Below, one piece after another: positions 34,441-43,330 of a DNA stretch of 64,000 nucleotides. Below the pieces are notes generated by a model. The model was not told the DNA's origin, ran no database searches, and saw only the letters and a list, made by a program, of their open reading frames with translations. Origin of the DNA: Pseudomonas orientalis (lineage in GTDB: Bacteria > Pseudomonadota > Gammaproteobacteria > Pseudomonadales > Pseudomonadaceae); assembly GCF_002934065.1 (NCBI RefSeq), contig NZ_CP018049.1:4958501-5022500 (forward strand). Reading direction: 5' to 3'. Position numbers and translations under genes: made by a program. Within the stretch, counting starts at the first letter, position 1. Each line of letters starts with the position of its first letter.

Positions 34441-35790
34441 TTACAAAAGGCAGGACAGACCGTAGGTCAGACCGAAGGCCACCACCGAAATCAGGGTTTC
34501 CAGCACGGTCCAGGTCTTGAAGGTCTGGATCACCGTCATATTGAAGTATTCCTTGATCAGCCAGAAGCCGCCGTCGTTGACGTGGGAAAAGATCACTGAA
34601 CCTGCACCGGTCGCCAAGACCAGCAATTCAGGGTGGGGATAACCCATGCCCAAAGCGACCGGCGCCACCACACCGGACGCCGTGGTCATGGCCACCGTGG
34701 CCGAGCCCGTGGCGATACGCATCAGCGCGGCGAACAACCAGCCCATCACCAGTGGCGACAGCTGGAACGCATGGGCCAGGCCGAGAATTTCGTGAGTGAC
34801 GCCGGCATCCACCAGGATTCGGTTCAAGCCACCGCCCGCCCCTACCAGCAGCGTGATGCTTGCCGTGGGCGCCAGGCATTCATTGGTGAACTTGAGGATC
34901 GACTCACGGTTGAAGCCCTGGGCCAGGCCCAGCGTCCAGAAACTCACCAGGGTCGCCACCAGCAACGCGATCACCGAGTTGCCGATAAATAACAGGAACT
35001 GGTTGAAGCCGCTGCCAGGTGTAGAAATCACATTGGCCCAACCGCCGATCATCATCAGCACGACCGGCAACAGGAGGGTGCCCATGGTCAGCGCGAAGCT
35101 CGGCAAACGGGTACGCGGTTCGCGCTCGATAAACTGGCGCTCCAGCGGGTTTTCCGCCGGCAGGTGAATGTGCGGCACGATAAATTTGGCGTAGACCGGG
35201 CCGGCGATGATCGCCGTCGGAATACCGATCAGGATCGCATACAGCACGGTCTGCCCGACCGAAGCGTTATACGCCAGCACCGCCATCATCGCCGCCGGGT
35301 GCGGCGGCACCAGCGCATGCACCACCGACAGGCCGGCGACCATCGGCAGGCCGACCATCAGGATCGACACGCCCACGCGCCGCGCCACGGTGAAGGCGAT
35401 CGGCACCAGCAATACAAAGCCCACCTCGAAAAACAGCGGCAACCCCACCAGGAACGCGATGCAGACCATGGCCCAATGGGCATTACGCTCGCCGAAACGG
35501 TTGATCAACGTACGGGCCACCTGCTCCGCGCCACCGGACTCGGCCATCATCTTGCCGAGCATGGTGCCCAGCGCCACCACCAGGGCGATATGCCCCAGGG
35601 TCTTGCCGACGCCCGCCTCGTAAGACCCCATGATGGTGTCCGCCGGCATCCCGGCCATCAGCGCCAGGCCAATGGACACCAGCGTGATGACGATAAACGG
35701 GTTAAGACGGTAACGTGCGATCAGCACGATCAAAGCAATGATGGCGATGGCAGCGTATGCCAACAGCCCGAAGCCCGGTAATGCGGCCAT
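34441..35790 (-). CDS. GntP-family permease
   Basis: 449 residues from the ATG at 35790 (GAGGAG upstream). It has about 12-14 hydrophobic segments, with GLPLFFEVGFVLLVPI, VHALVPPHPAAM and GSVIFSHVNDGGFW, the GntP/gluconate:H+ symporter signatures. With the deacylase downstream, the substrate may be an N-acyl-D-amino acid and not gluconate; this is inference from the operon. Confidence 0.9.
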   Translation of the reverse strand: MAALPGFGLLAYAAIAIIALIVLIARYRLNPFIVITLVSIGLALMAGMPADTIMGSYEAGVGKTLGHIALVVALGTMLGKMMAESGGAEQVARTLINRFGERNAHWAMVCIAFLVGLPLFFEVGFVLLVPIAFTVARRVGVSILMVGLPMVAGLSVVHALVPPHPAAMMAVLAYNASVGQTVLYAILIGIPTAIIAGPVYAKFIVPHIHLPAENPLERQFIEREPRTRLPSFALTMGTLLLPVVLMMIGGWANVISTPGSGFNQFLLFIGNSVIALLVATLVSFWTLGLAQGFNRESILKFTNECLAPTASITLLVGAGGGLNRILVDAGVTHEILGLAHAFQLSPLVMGWLFAALMRIATGSATVAMTTASGVVAPVALGMGYPHPELLVLATGAGSVIFSHVNDGGFWLIKEYFNMTVIQTFKTWTVLETLISVVAFGLTYGLSCLL

Positions 35791-36038
35791 GCGGTACTCC
35801 TCGGAAAGGGTCACGTCGAATACGTTGTGAAACTCATAAATCATTACCGAAGAGGGTTTTCAAATTTTATGAAAGTAATTACCGCGCAGGGATAAGCGCT
35901 GTCGCGGTGGGATATGCCCGACGCCGCCGCATGAAAATTCAGGGGGTGTTCTTACATGACCTTCGGATAAAGGCTGGAAACTCAACGAGCGCGGTTGAGT
36001 CATACACTGCACATCCATTGATGCCAGGACAAACACTG

Positions 36039-36419
36039 ATGATTCGCACCACACTCGCCGTCGGCGCCCTGCTTCTGGCTGTGGGCGGCACTGCTGCCGC
36101 CGCCGACAACCCGGCGCTGACAAAATGCATGGACGGCGCCCAGACCACCGCCGATATGGTCGGCTGCAATGTCAAGGAAGCCAAGGTGCAGGATGCACGA
36201 TTGAACAAGGCTTATAAGACCGCACTGGCCGCCCAGGAAGGCAACCGCAAGCAACAGCTGCAGGATCTGCAGCGCCTGTGGATCAAGTACCGTGACGCTA
36301 ACTGCGCCTTTGCGGGCAGCGCCACCGGCGGCACCATTGATCAGGTCAACGGTTCCGGCTGTGTGCTGGACATGACCCAGACCCGTGCGCAGGAACTCGA
36401 AGACCTGGTCGGGCCATAG
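36039..36419 (+). CDS. LprI-like (DUF1311) periplasmic protein
   Basis: 126 residues from the ATG at 36039; the longer open frame has no better start. A signal peptide covers about residues 1-22 (VGGTAAAA). The mature part has TKCMDGA, then C.VKEAKVQDARLNKAYK and WIKYRDANCAF with four cysteines, the LprI pattern. Some family members inhibit lysozyme; that role is not shown here. Confidence 0.85.
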   Translation: MIRTTLAVGALLLAVGGTAAAADNPALTKCMDGAQTTADMVGCNVKEAKVQDARLNKAYKTALAAQEGNRKQQLQDLQRLWIKYRDANCAFAGSATGGTIDQVNGSGCVLDMTQTRAQELEDLVGP

Positions 36420-36430
36420 GCTGCTGCAGG

Positions 36431-37876
36431 TCAGTCGTGCTGAACCCTGGCGCGCTTGAGCAGCTTCTTGCAGCGCTCCGACAAGTGCAGCACGCGCAAA
36501 TGCTTGCCCGCTTTGCTGTAGCGCTCGCGCAGGGTCATCAGCGCGGCAATCGCTGAATAGTCGACAAAGCTCAGGTGACGACAATCGAGCGTGACCTGGG
36601 CCGGGTCGTTGGCCGGGTCGAATTGATTCAGGAACGGCGTGGTCGAAGCAAAGAACAAGGTGCCGTGCAGGCGATACAGTTTGCTGCCGTCGGCTTCCAG
36701 GTGCTCATCGGCATACAGCTCACGCGCCTGCTGCCAGGCAAAATTCAGCGCGGCGATGACGATACCGCACAACACAGCGGTCGCCAGGTCGGTGAACACG
36801 GTGATGACCGTCACCGCGATGATCACCAGCACGTCATTGAGCGGGACCTTGTTGATCACCCGCAACGACGCCCAGGCGAACGTCTGCTGGGACACCACGA
36901 ACATCACTCCCACCAGGGCCGCCAGCGGAATCCGCTCGATCAGCGGCGACAGAAACAGAATGAACAGCAGGATCATCACCCCGGCAAACACCCCGGAGAA
37001 ACGCCCGCGCCCACCGGAACTGAGGTTGATCACGGTTTGCCCGATCATCGCGCAACCGCCCATGCCGCCGAACAGGCCCGAGACCATATTCGCAGCGCCC
37101 AGGGCTACGCTTTCGCGGTCGGGGTAGCCACGGGTTTCGGTGATTTCGTCGGTGAGGTTGAGGGTCAGCAGGGTTTCCAGCAGGCCGACCATTGCCATCA
37201 GGAATGCATAGGGCGCGATGATGCCGAGGGTTTCCAGGGTCCAGGGGATCTGCGGCAGCGCGAAGGTCGGCAGGCCGCCGGCGATGTGCGCCATATCGCC
37301 GAGGGTGCGGGTGGGCAGGCCGAGCAGGTACACGGCCAGGCCCACGCCGAGGATCGCCACCAGGGCCGGCGGCACGGCGCGGGTCAGGCGTGGCAGCAGG
37401 TAGACGATGGCCATGGTGACCGCGACCAGCGCGACCATCACGTACAGCGGTGTACCGCTGAGCCAGGTTTCGCCACGTTTGAAGTGTTCCAACTGCGCCA
37501 GCGCAATGATAATCGCCAGGCCATTGACGAACCCCAGCATCACCGGGTGCGGCACCATGCGCACCAGCTTGCCCAGGCGCAGCAGGCCGAACGCGAGCAT
37601 GATCAAGCCGCCCAGCAACACGGTCGCCAGCAGATACTCCACGCCGTGTTGCACCACCAGCGCCACGATCACCACCGCCATGGAACCGGCCGCGCCGGAC
37701 ACCATGCCGGGCCGGCCGCCGAACAACGCGGTGAGCGTGCAGATGATGAAGGCACCGTAAAGCCCCATCAACGGGTTGAGATGGGCCACCAGGGCGAAGG
37801 CGATGCATTCGGGCAACAATGCAAATGACGTGGTGAGACCGGCCAGGGCGTCGGCGCGCAGACGGGTGAGCTTCAT
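36431..37876 (-). CDS. SulP-family anion permease with STAS domain
   Basis: 481 residues from the ATG at 37876; the frame runs upstream into a REP and is not coding there. About 11 membrane helices begin after LRADALAGLTTSFALLPECIAFA, with the central MVSGLFGGMGGCAMIGQT. A C-terminal STAS domain occupies about residues 400-481 (YRLHGTLFFASTT, LDCRHLSFVDYSAI). It transports sulfate, bicarbonate or dicarboxylates in various relatives; substrate unknown. It is convergent with lprI. Confidence 0.9.
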   Translation of the reverse strand: MKLTRLRADALAGLTTSFALLPECIAFALVAHLNPLMGLYGAFIICTLTALFGGRPGMVSGAAGSMAVVIVALVVQHGVEYLLATVLLGGLIMLAFGLLRLGKLVRMVPHPVMLGFVNGLAIIIALAQLEHFKRGETWLSGTPLYVMVALVAVTMAIVYLLPRLTRAVPPALVAILGVGLAVYLLGLPTRTLGDMAHIAGGLPTFALPQIPWTLETLGIIAPYAFLMAMVGLLETLLTLNLTDEITETRGYPDRESVALGAANMVSGLFGGMGGCAMIGQTVINLSSGGRGRFSGVFAGVMILLFILFLSPLIERIPLAALVGVMFVVSQQTFAWASLRVINKVPLNDVLVIIAVTVITVFTDLATAVLCGIVIAALNFAWQQARELYADEHLEADGSKLYRLHGTLFFASTTPFLNQFDPANDPAQVTLDCRHLSFVDYSAIAALMTLRERYSKAGKHLRVLHLSERCKKLLKRARVQHD

Positions 37877-37963
37877 GGAATACCAGGGAGTTGCGGGGGA
37901 TGAGGCGGGGAATGGTACGGAATTGAGCGGGGCGGGGCTAGCCTCCGGGACCGAGGCGCAGCC

Positions 37964-38048
37964 AATCGGGGGCAAGCCCCCCTCCCACACTGGACCGCGT
38001 CGCAGCGGCTGTACTCGGTCAAATGTGGGACGGGGCTTGCCCCCGATG
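37964..38048. repeat. REP doublet, reversed arrangement
   Basis: ATCGGGGGCAAGCCCC is followed after about 50 bases by TGTGGGACGGGGCTTGCCCC, so the halves face outward compared with most doublets in the window. Confidence 0.85.
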
Positions 38049-38073
38049 GCCTCACCTCGTTATCAAGCGAACA

Positions 38074-38967
38074 TCACACCATTTCGTTGCGAATCCACTC
38101 CACCACCGACGTACGCTTCGGCGCCCAGCCCAGCCGTTCACGGGCATGCTGGCCGCGCACTCGGCTGTTGGAGCCCAGGCCGTAGTTGGCCATTTCATAC
38201 CCCCACTCGGCCTCAGCCTCGGCCAATGGCCAGTCCTGTGGCTCGCCCAGATTCAGCGCTTGGGCAATCGCCGTGGTCATGTCGATAAAGGCCGCTTCGC
38301 CGCTCTCCACGAAATAGAACGTGCCCGGTACATTTCTGGTCAGCGCCAGCAGATACAGCGCGACCACGTCTTCGATATGCACGTTGGACCAGATGTTCCG
38401 CCCCGGCCCCACATGGCGCACCACACCACTCTTGCGAGCCTGTTTGAGCAAGCGCGGCAATTGCACGCTGTCGCGTTTCACGCCCAGGCTGTGGCCGTAG
38501 ATCAGGGTGTTACAGATTACCGCCGAATTTACACCCTCCTTGGCCGCGGCCAGGATCAGGTTATCGATCGCCACGCGAGCGGCCTTGTCGGCGGTCGGCT
38601 GCGGCAGATTGTCCTCGAAGTAAATGACATCACTGGCCTTGCCGCCCGACGCGTCGCCGACGATGCTCGAACCGCTGGTGTGCAGGAACGGCTTGTTGGA
38701 GCCTTTCAAGGCCGCCACCAGCGTTTCGACGGCCGCGCGATGGTCGCTGCTGGCGGCATTGATCACCGCATCGGCGTGCTGCGCCTGCTCGGTCAATACG
38801 GCGACGTCATCGAGGGTGCCGATCACTGGGGTGATGCCCAGTGCGGTCATTTCAGCGGCTTGCTCGGCGCTGCGCACCAGACCGGTGACGGCGTGCCCGG
38901 CCTTGACCAGACCGGTGGCGATGGAGCCGCCGATAAAACCGGCTGCGCCGGTAACGAATACATTCAT
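38074..38967 (-). CDS. NAD(P)-dependent epimerase/reductase-like SDR
   Basis: 297 residues from the ATG at 38967. It is an extended-SDR Rossmann start (VFVTGAAGFIGGSI) with AASSDHRAAVET and a NIWSNVHIEDVV segment, but the usual YxxxK is not obvious. It lies downstream of a LysR regulator on the same strand, with about 100 bases between them. Substrate unknown. Confidence 0.85.
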   Translation of the reverse strand: MNVFVTGAAGFIGGSIATGLVKAGHAVTGLVRSAEQAAEMTALGITPVIGTLDDVAVLTEQAQHADAVINAASSDHRAAVETLVAALKGSNKPFLHTSGSSIVGDASGGKASDVIYFEDNLPQPTADKAARVAIDNLILAAAKEGVNSAVICNTLIYGHSLGVKRDSVQLPRLLKQARKSGVVRHVGPGRNIWSNVHIEDVVALYLLALTRNVPGTFYFVESGEAAFIDMTTAIAQALNLGEPQDWPLAEAEAEWGYEMANYGLGSNSRVRGQHARERLGWAPKRTSVVEWIRNEMV

Positions 38968-39070
38968 GGAGAGTGCTCCTGACTGGGTAAGTGATGAGCC
39001 CAGTATCCGGCAGCCCCTGGCGTCGAATAACCCCGTGTTGACCAATTCACTCTTGCGCGGCAGTCACGAA

Positions 39071-39967
39071 TCAGCGGGCATAACGCGCCAACTTGGCCTG
39101 GATAAAGTCCAGGAAGCACTGGATACGCAACGCCAGTTGGGAGTTGCGGTAGTACACCGCATGGATCGGCTGGCGATAGCCACTATTGAATGCTTCCAGC
39201 AGCGGTACCAGGCGCCCGGCCTCGATGTCTTCGTGGGTCATGAAGTTGGACAGGCAGCAAATGCCCTGCCCCGCCAATGCCAAATGGCGCACGGTTTCAC
39301 CGCTGGACGCGGCAACGCCCGGCTGGATCAACCAACGGTCGCCTTGGGCATGGCGCAGCGGCCAATGGTTGAGGGTGTCGGTTTGGGTGAAGCCAAGCAA
39401 CGTATGCTCGGCCAATTCGGCGACGGTGGTCGGTGTGCCGTGGCGCTTGAGGTAGTCGGCGCTGGCCAGGATGTGCAGCGGCGTGCTGCCCAGGGCGCGG
39501 GCATGCAGGGTGGAGTCGGCCAGAGTGCCGATACGAATGGCAATGTCGGTGCTTTGTTCCAGCAGGTCGATGATCAGGTCGTCGCTGTTGAGCTCCAGTT
39601 GGATGTCCGGGTACAGGCCACGAAACTCGCCGACGTACGGCATGATCCCGTGCAGCATGAACGGCACTGCCGCATTGATGCGCAGCCGCCCGGCCGGTTT
39701 TTTCTGGCGTGACGACAGGCGTTCTTCCAGCGCCTGCATCTGCGCCAGGATCACCTTGGCCTGCTCGAAGAAGTACCGGCCCTCCTCGGTCAGGTCCATG
39801 CGCCGCGTGGTTCGGTTGATCAGGGTGGTGTCGAGCTTGGCCTCCAGTCGCGACAAGGTGCGGCTGACCGCCGACGGCGTCTGCCCGACCTGCTCGGCGG
39901 CGGCGGAGATCGAGCCGCACTCGATCACGCTGACAAAGATCTGTAGTTCATCGGATCGGGCTTTCAC
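39071..39967 (-). CDS. LysR-family regulator (GTG start)
   Basis: 298 residues from a GTG at 39967. The N-terminal winged helix has SAAAEQVGQTPSAVSRTLSRLEAKLDT, followed by a LysR effector domain. It resembles the CrgA/AaeR-like group that often controls nearby reductase genes, here the SDR downstream. Confidence 0.88.
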   Translation of the reverse strand: MKARSDELQIFVSVIECGSISAAAEQVGQTPSAVSRTLSRLEAKLDTTLINRTTRRMDLTEEGRYFFEQAKVILAQMQALEERLSSRQKKPAGRLRINAAVPFMLHGIMPYVGEFRGLYPDIQLELNSDDLIIDLLEQSTDIAIRIGTLADSTLHARALGSTPLHILASADYLKRHGTPTTVAELAEHTLLGFTQTDTLNHWPLRHAQGDRWLIQPGVAASSGETVRHLALAGQGICCLSNFMTHEDIEAGRLVPLLEAFNSGYRQPIHAVYYRNSQLALRIQCFLDFIQAKLARYAR

Positions 39968-39996
39968 GGGCTATCCTGATTATCGGGTCGGGCTCA

Positions 39997-40764
39997 TTAT
40001 TGACCACTCAGCAACAAATGGCCTCCCAATAGCGCCATGCCGCTGAAAAATCCCCGCTTGAACCACAGCGCACTGATGCGCTGGCGCACCACCTGGCCCA
40101 ACCACATCCCCAGCAACGCCGGCACCAGCGCCAACAACGATGCGCCGATTTCACCGCCACCGAGCGCGCCGCGCCAGGCGAGCCCGCCGGCCAACGCCAG
40201 GGTCGATACACTGAACGACAGCCCCAGCGCCTGTACCAGTTGATCGCGGCTCAAACCTAATGCTTGCAGGTACGGCACTGCGGGAATCACGAACACGCCG
40301 GTGGCCGCCGTGATGATGCCGGTGATCACTCCGCAGAATGGGCCCAGCCAGCGCTCGGTTCGGGGGGATACCTTGAAGGGCGGCAGAAATAACCCACTCA
40401 GCGCATACACAAGTAACGCCGCGCCCAACGCGCGAACTACCCACGGTCCACCGTCCATACCCAGCCACAGCGTGCCCAGCCCGGCGCCCAGAACAATCAT
40501 CAGCAACATCGGCCACAGGCGCTTGAGCAAGGTACTCAGGTGACCACCCAACGCCAGCTGCCAGAGGTTGGTGACCGTCGAAGGGATGATCAGTAGCGCC
40601 GCAGCCTGTGCCGGTAACATAGCCAGGCCGAGCATGCCCATGGCCACCGTGGGCAGGCCAAGACCAACCACGCCCTTGACCGTACCGGCCAGCAGGAAAG
40701 TGCCGATAACCAGTAAAGTCAGGGCTGGGCCGAGGGTTTGGTAAAACGTCAGGAACGTCATCAT
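39997..40764 (-). CDS. TauE/SafE-family membrane exporter
   Basis: 255 residues with eight or so hydrophobic helices. It opens GTFLLAGTVKGVVGLGLPTV and has the second half-repeat GVITGIITAATGVFVIP, the two TauE/SafE repeats. Relatives export sulfite or sulfonate-derived compounds. It is divergent from a LysR gene, its likely regulator. Confidence 0.88.
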   Translation of the reverse strand: MMTFLTFYQTLGPALTLLVIGTFLLAGTVKGVVGLGLPTVAMGMLGLAMLPAQAAALLIIPSTVTNLWQLALGGHLSTLLKRLWPMLLMIVLGAGLGTLWLGMDGGPWVVRALGAALLVYALSGLFLPPFKVSPRTERWLGPFCGVITGIITAATGVFVIPAVPYLQALGLSRDQLVQALGLSFSVSTLALAGGLAWRGALGGGEIGASLLALVPALLGMWLGQVVRQRISALWFKRGFFSGMALLGGHLLLSGQ

Positions 40765-40811
40765 GCAGAAAGTGTGCAGTTTTGCCGAGCCGTTGAAAAT
40801 TCGCCATATAC

Positions 40812-40841
40812 TGAGGCAGCCTCTTGTTTTGGATGAGGCAG
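40812..40841. promoter_or_regulatory. Direct repeats between the TauE/SafE and LysR genes
   Basis: TGAGGCAG occurs at 40812-40819 and 40834-40841, start to start 22 bases, about two helical turns, in the short divergent promoter region. It is a possible binding site for the LysR protein. Confidence 0.3.
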
Positions 40842-40856
40842 AGGAAATCTTGAGCC

Positions 40857-41747
40857 ATGCACTTTGACCTGATCGACCTGCGCCTCTACCTGCACATCCT
40901 CGACACCGGCAATATCACCGCCGGTGCCGCCCGCAGCCATTTATCCCTGGCCGCCGCCAGCGCGCGCATTCGGGCGATGGAAGCTTCGATGGGCATCGAA
41001 CTGCTGGAGCGTGGCCGCCGTGGCGTCATGCCGACACCTGCCGGCAAAGCCCTGGGCCGTCACGCCCGCCTGCTGCTGCAACAGGCCGAGCACCTGCAAC
41101 AAGACTTGGCGGAATACGCCAACGGTGTCAAAGGCCAGGTGCGCCTGCTGTGCAATACCACCGCGCTGAGCGAATACCTGCCGGAACTGCTGGCGGACTT
41201 TCTGCGCGAACATCCCAACCTCGATATCGACCTGCAGGAGTTGCCCAGCCTGCGTATTATCCAGGCCCTGCGCCAAGGCACGGCCGACCTGGGAATTATC
41301 TCCGATGCAGTGGATACCCACGGCTTGCAGACACTGGCGTTTCGCGACGATCCGCTGGTGCTGCTCATGCCCCTCGACCATCCGCTGAAGACCGCGAATT
41401 TCATCGACAGCCTGCAATACGACTACGTTGGCCTGGCAGCCAATAGCGCGCTGGCGGTGTATCTGGAGGAACAGGCCCTGCACGCAGGCTATCGTCTGCA
41501 AACGCGCATTCGCGCCGAGGGTTTCGATGGGGTGATCCGCATGGTCGCCCGGGGCGCGGGCCTGGGCATCGTGCCCCAGGCCGCCCTGGACCGCTGGCCG
41601 CGGGAAGATCGCATCAAGGCCCAGCCGCTCAAGGAGCAATGGGCCTGCCGCCGACTGCTGCTCTGCGCGCGCTCATTCGAACAACTGCCGGGTTATGCCA
41701 GGGCCTTGTTCGATGCCTTGGCCCTGCCCTTGCGGAAAAACCCGTAA
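40857..41747 (+). CDS. LysR-family regulator
   Basis: 296 residues. DNA-binding part NITAGAARSHLSLAAASARIRAMEAS, then an effector domain (VRLLCNTTALSEYLPEL, GVIRMVARGAGLGIVP). It is divergent from the TauE/SafE gene. Its 3' end overlaps the convergent amino acid permease gene by 55 bases. Confidence 0.9.
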   Translation: MHFDLIDLRLYLHILDTGNITAGAARSHLSLAAASARIRAMEASMGIELLERGRRGVMPTPAGKALGRHARLLLQQAEHLQQDLAEYANGVKGQVRLLCNTTALSEYLPELLADFLREHPNLDIDLQELPSLRIIQALRQGTADLGIISDAVDTHGLQTLAFRDDPLVLLMPLDHPLKTANFIDSLQYDYVGLAANSALAVYLEEQALHAGYRLQTRIRAEGFDGVIRMVARGAGLGIVPQAALDRWPREDRIKAQPLKEQWACRRLLLCARSFEQLPGYARALFDALALPLRKNP

Positions 41748-43099
41748 TACACCGCGCTCAGGATCAGCAGGAACGGCACGCCAAACACCAGGGTCATCCT
41801 GAACGCGTCAGTGAAATACGTGGTGATCATCACCGCGCCCATCAGTACCAGCCCCAGCAAGGTGCTGTAAGGATAAAGGCGCAGCTCGAAGGACAGCTTC
41901 GGCCCGCCATGACGCTTGCGGTAGCGCCGGAAAAACAGGTGCGTAAGGAAGATCATGAACCAGGTGAAAATTGCCCCGAACATCGAGATCGCCATCATCA
42001 GCGTGAACGCGCTTTGCGGGTACACCAGGTTGAGCAGGGTCGCCAACGCGATACCGGAGCTGGACAGCAGCAACGCATTGAGCGGGATGCCGCTCTTGCT
42101 TAACGCGCCCATGGACTTGGGCGCAAAGCCCGCGCGGGACAGGCTGAACATCATGCGCGTGGTGATGTAGAGCTGGCTGTTCATCGCCGACAGCGCCGCG
42201 ATCAGAATCACGAAGTTCATCACCCCGGTGGCACCGGGAATGCCGAGGGTCTGCATCACCGTAACGAACGGGCTCTGGACCTGACCGGCCTGGTTCCACG
42301 GCACGATGGCGAGCATCAGGGCCAGGGTCAGCAGGTAGAACACCACCAGACGCACAATCGTCGCGCGAAAGGCTTTCTTCACCGCCCGCTCCGGGTCGGC
42401 CGCTTCACCGGCAGCCACTGCGATCATCTCCACACTCAAGTAACTGAAGATCGACACGATCACCGCGATCCACATGCCGCTCAACCCATGGGGAAAAAAC
42501 CCCTCATGGGCGGTGTAGTTCTGCACGCCATACGCCGGGTTGCCCGAGCCGAACACCACGTACACCGCCAGGATGATGAAGCCGACGATGGCGCTGATCT
42601 TGATGGTGGAAAACCAGTATTCGAAGTTGCCGAACGTCTTCACGCTGATCGCATTGAGCAGGATCAACACGCTGGAGAACGACACGATCCACACCCACTC
42701 CGGCACGTTGGTGAACCAGTACTTCATGTACATCGCCACCGCCGTCACCTCGGCTCCGACGGCCAGCACTATCGCCGCCCAGTAGGCATAACGCACCAGG
42801 AACCCGGCCAGCGGGCTGATATAAAACTCGGCATAGGCACCAAAGGAGCCGGAGGTGGAATGCGCCACCGTCATCTCCGCCAGGCAGCCCATCAGGATCA
42901 AGGTGATCAACGCACCGATGGCGTAGCTGAGCAATACACTGGGCCCGGCATAGCCAATGGCGTAGGCGCTGCCCATGAACAGCCCGGTGCCAATGGCGCC
43001 GCCGATGGCGATCATGCTCATTTGCCCGGAAGTGAGCTGGCGCCTGAGGCCCAGTTCGCGGTGGGTGATTTCTGCAAAGCCGTTGTCTGGCGTGGTCAC
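41693..43099 (-). CDS. Amino acid permease (APC family) next to kynU
   Basis: 468 residues from a GTG at 43099 with AAGGGG upstream. It has 12 predicted membrane helices. GAIGTGLFMGSAYAIGYAGPS is the first-helix signature, and SGSFGAYAEFYISP is typical of the AroP/GABA permease group. It follows kynU on the same strand after a REP-filled 231-base gap, as in P. aeruginosa where a permease lies beside kynU. Tryptophan or kynurenine is a reasonable but unproven substrate. Confidence 0.88.
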   Translation of the reverse strand: MTTPDNGFAEITHRELGLRRQLTSGQMSMIAIGGAIGTGLFMGSAYAIGYAGPSVLLSYAIGALITLILMGCLAEMTVAHSTSGSFGAYAEFYISPLAGFLVRYAYWAAIVLAVGAEVTAVAMYMKYWFTNVPEWVWIVSFSSVLILLNAISVKTFGNFEYWFSTIKISAIVGFIILAVYVVFGSGNPAYGVQNYTAHEGFFPHGLSGMWIAVIVSIFSYLSVEMIAVAAGEAADPERAVKKAFRATIVRLVVFYLLTLALMLAIVPWNQAGQVQSPFVTVMQTLGIPGATGVMNFVILIAALSAMNSQLYITTRMMFSLSRAGFAPKSMGALSKSGIPLNALLLSSSGIALATLLNLVYPQSAFTLMMAISMFGAIFTWFMIFLTHLFFRRYRKRHGGPKLSFELRLYPYSTLLGLVLMGAVMITTYFTDAFRMTLVFGVPFLLILSAVYYGFFRKGRAKASNKALA

Positions 43100-43185
43100 G
43101 TGGCGTGCCCCTTTATTATTGTGATTGCTGCTGTTGTCACAGATGGCGAGTCCTGATGCCAGTCCGTTAAGCGTACCTGGCCCGC

Positions 43186-43285
43186 TGTAGGAGCGAGCTT
43201 GCTCGCGAAAAATGTCAACGATAACGCGTGCTTCCTGAATGAACGCGGTGCCTGTGAGTTTTCCGCGAGCAAGCTCGCTCCTACA
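43186..43285. repeat. REP doublet of the TGTAGGAGCGAGC type
   Basis: Two inverted halves with the spacer motif CGATAACGCGTG, between kynU and the permease gene. Confidence 0.9.
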
Positions 43286-43330
43286 AAAAGCCTTAACTGA
43301 CTCCCCTCCCATATTGGTTTTGTGGTGCTC

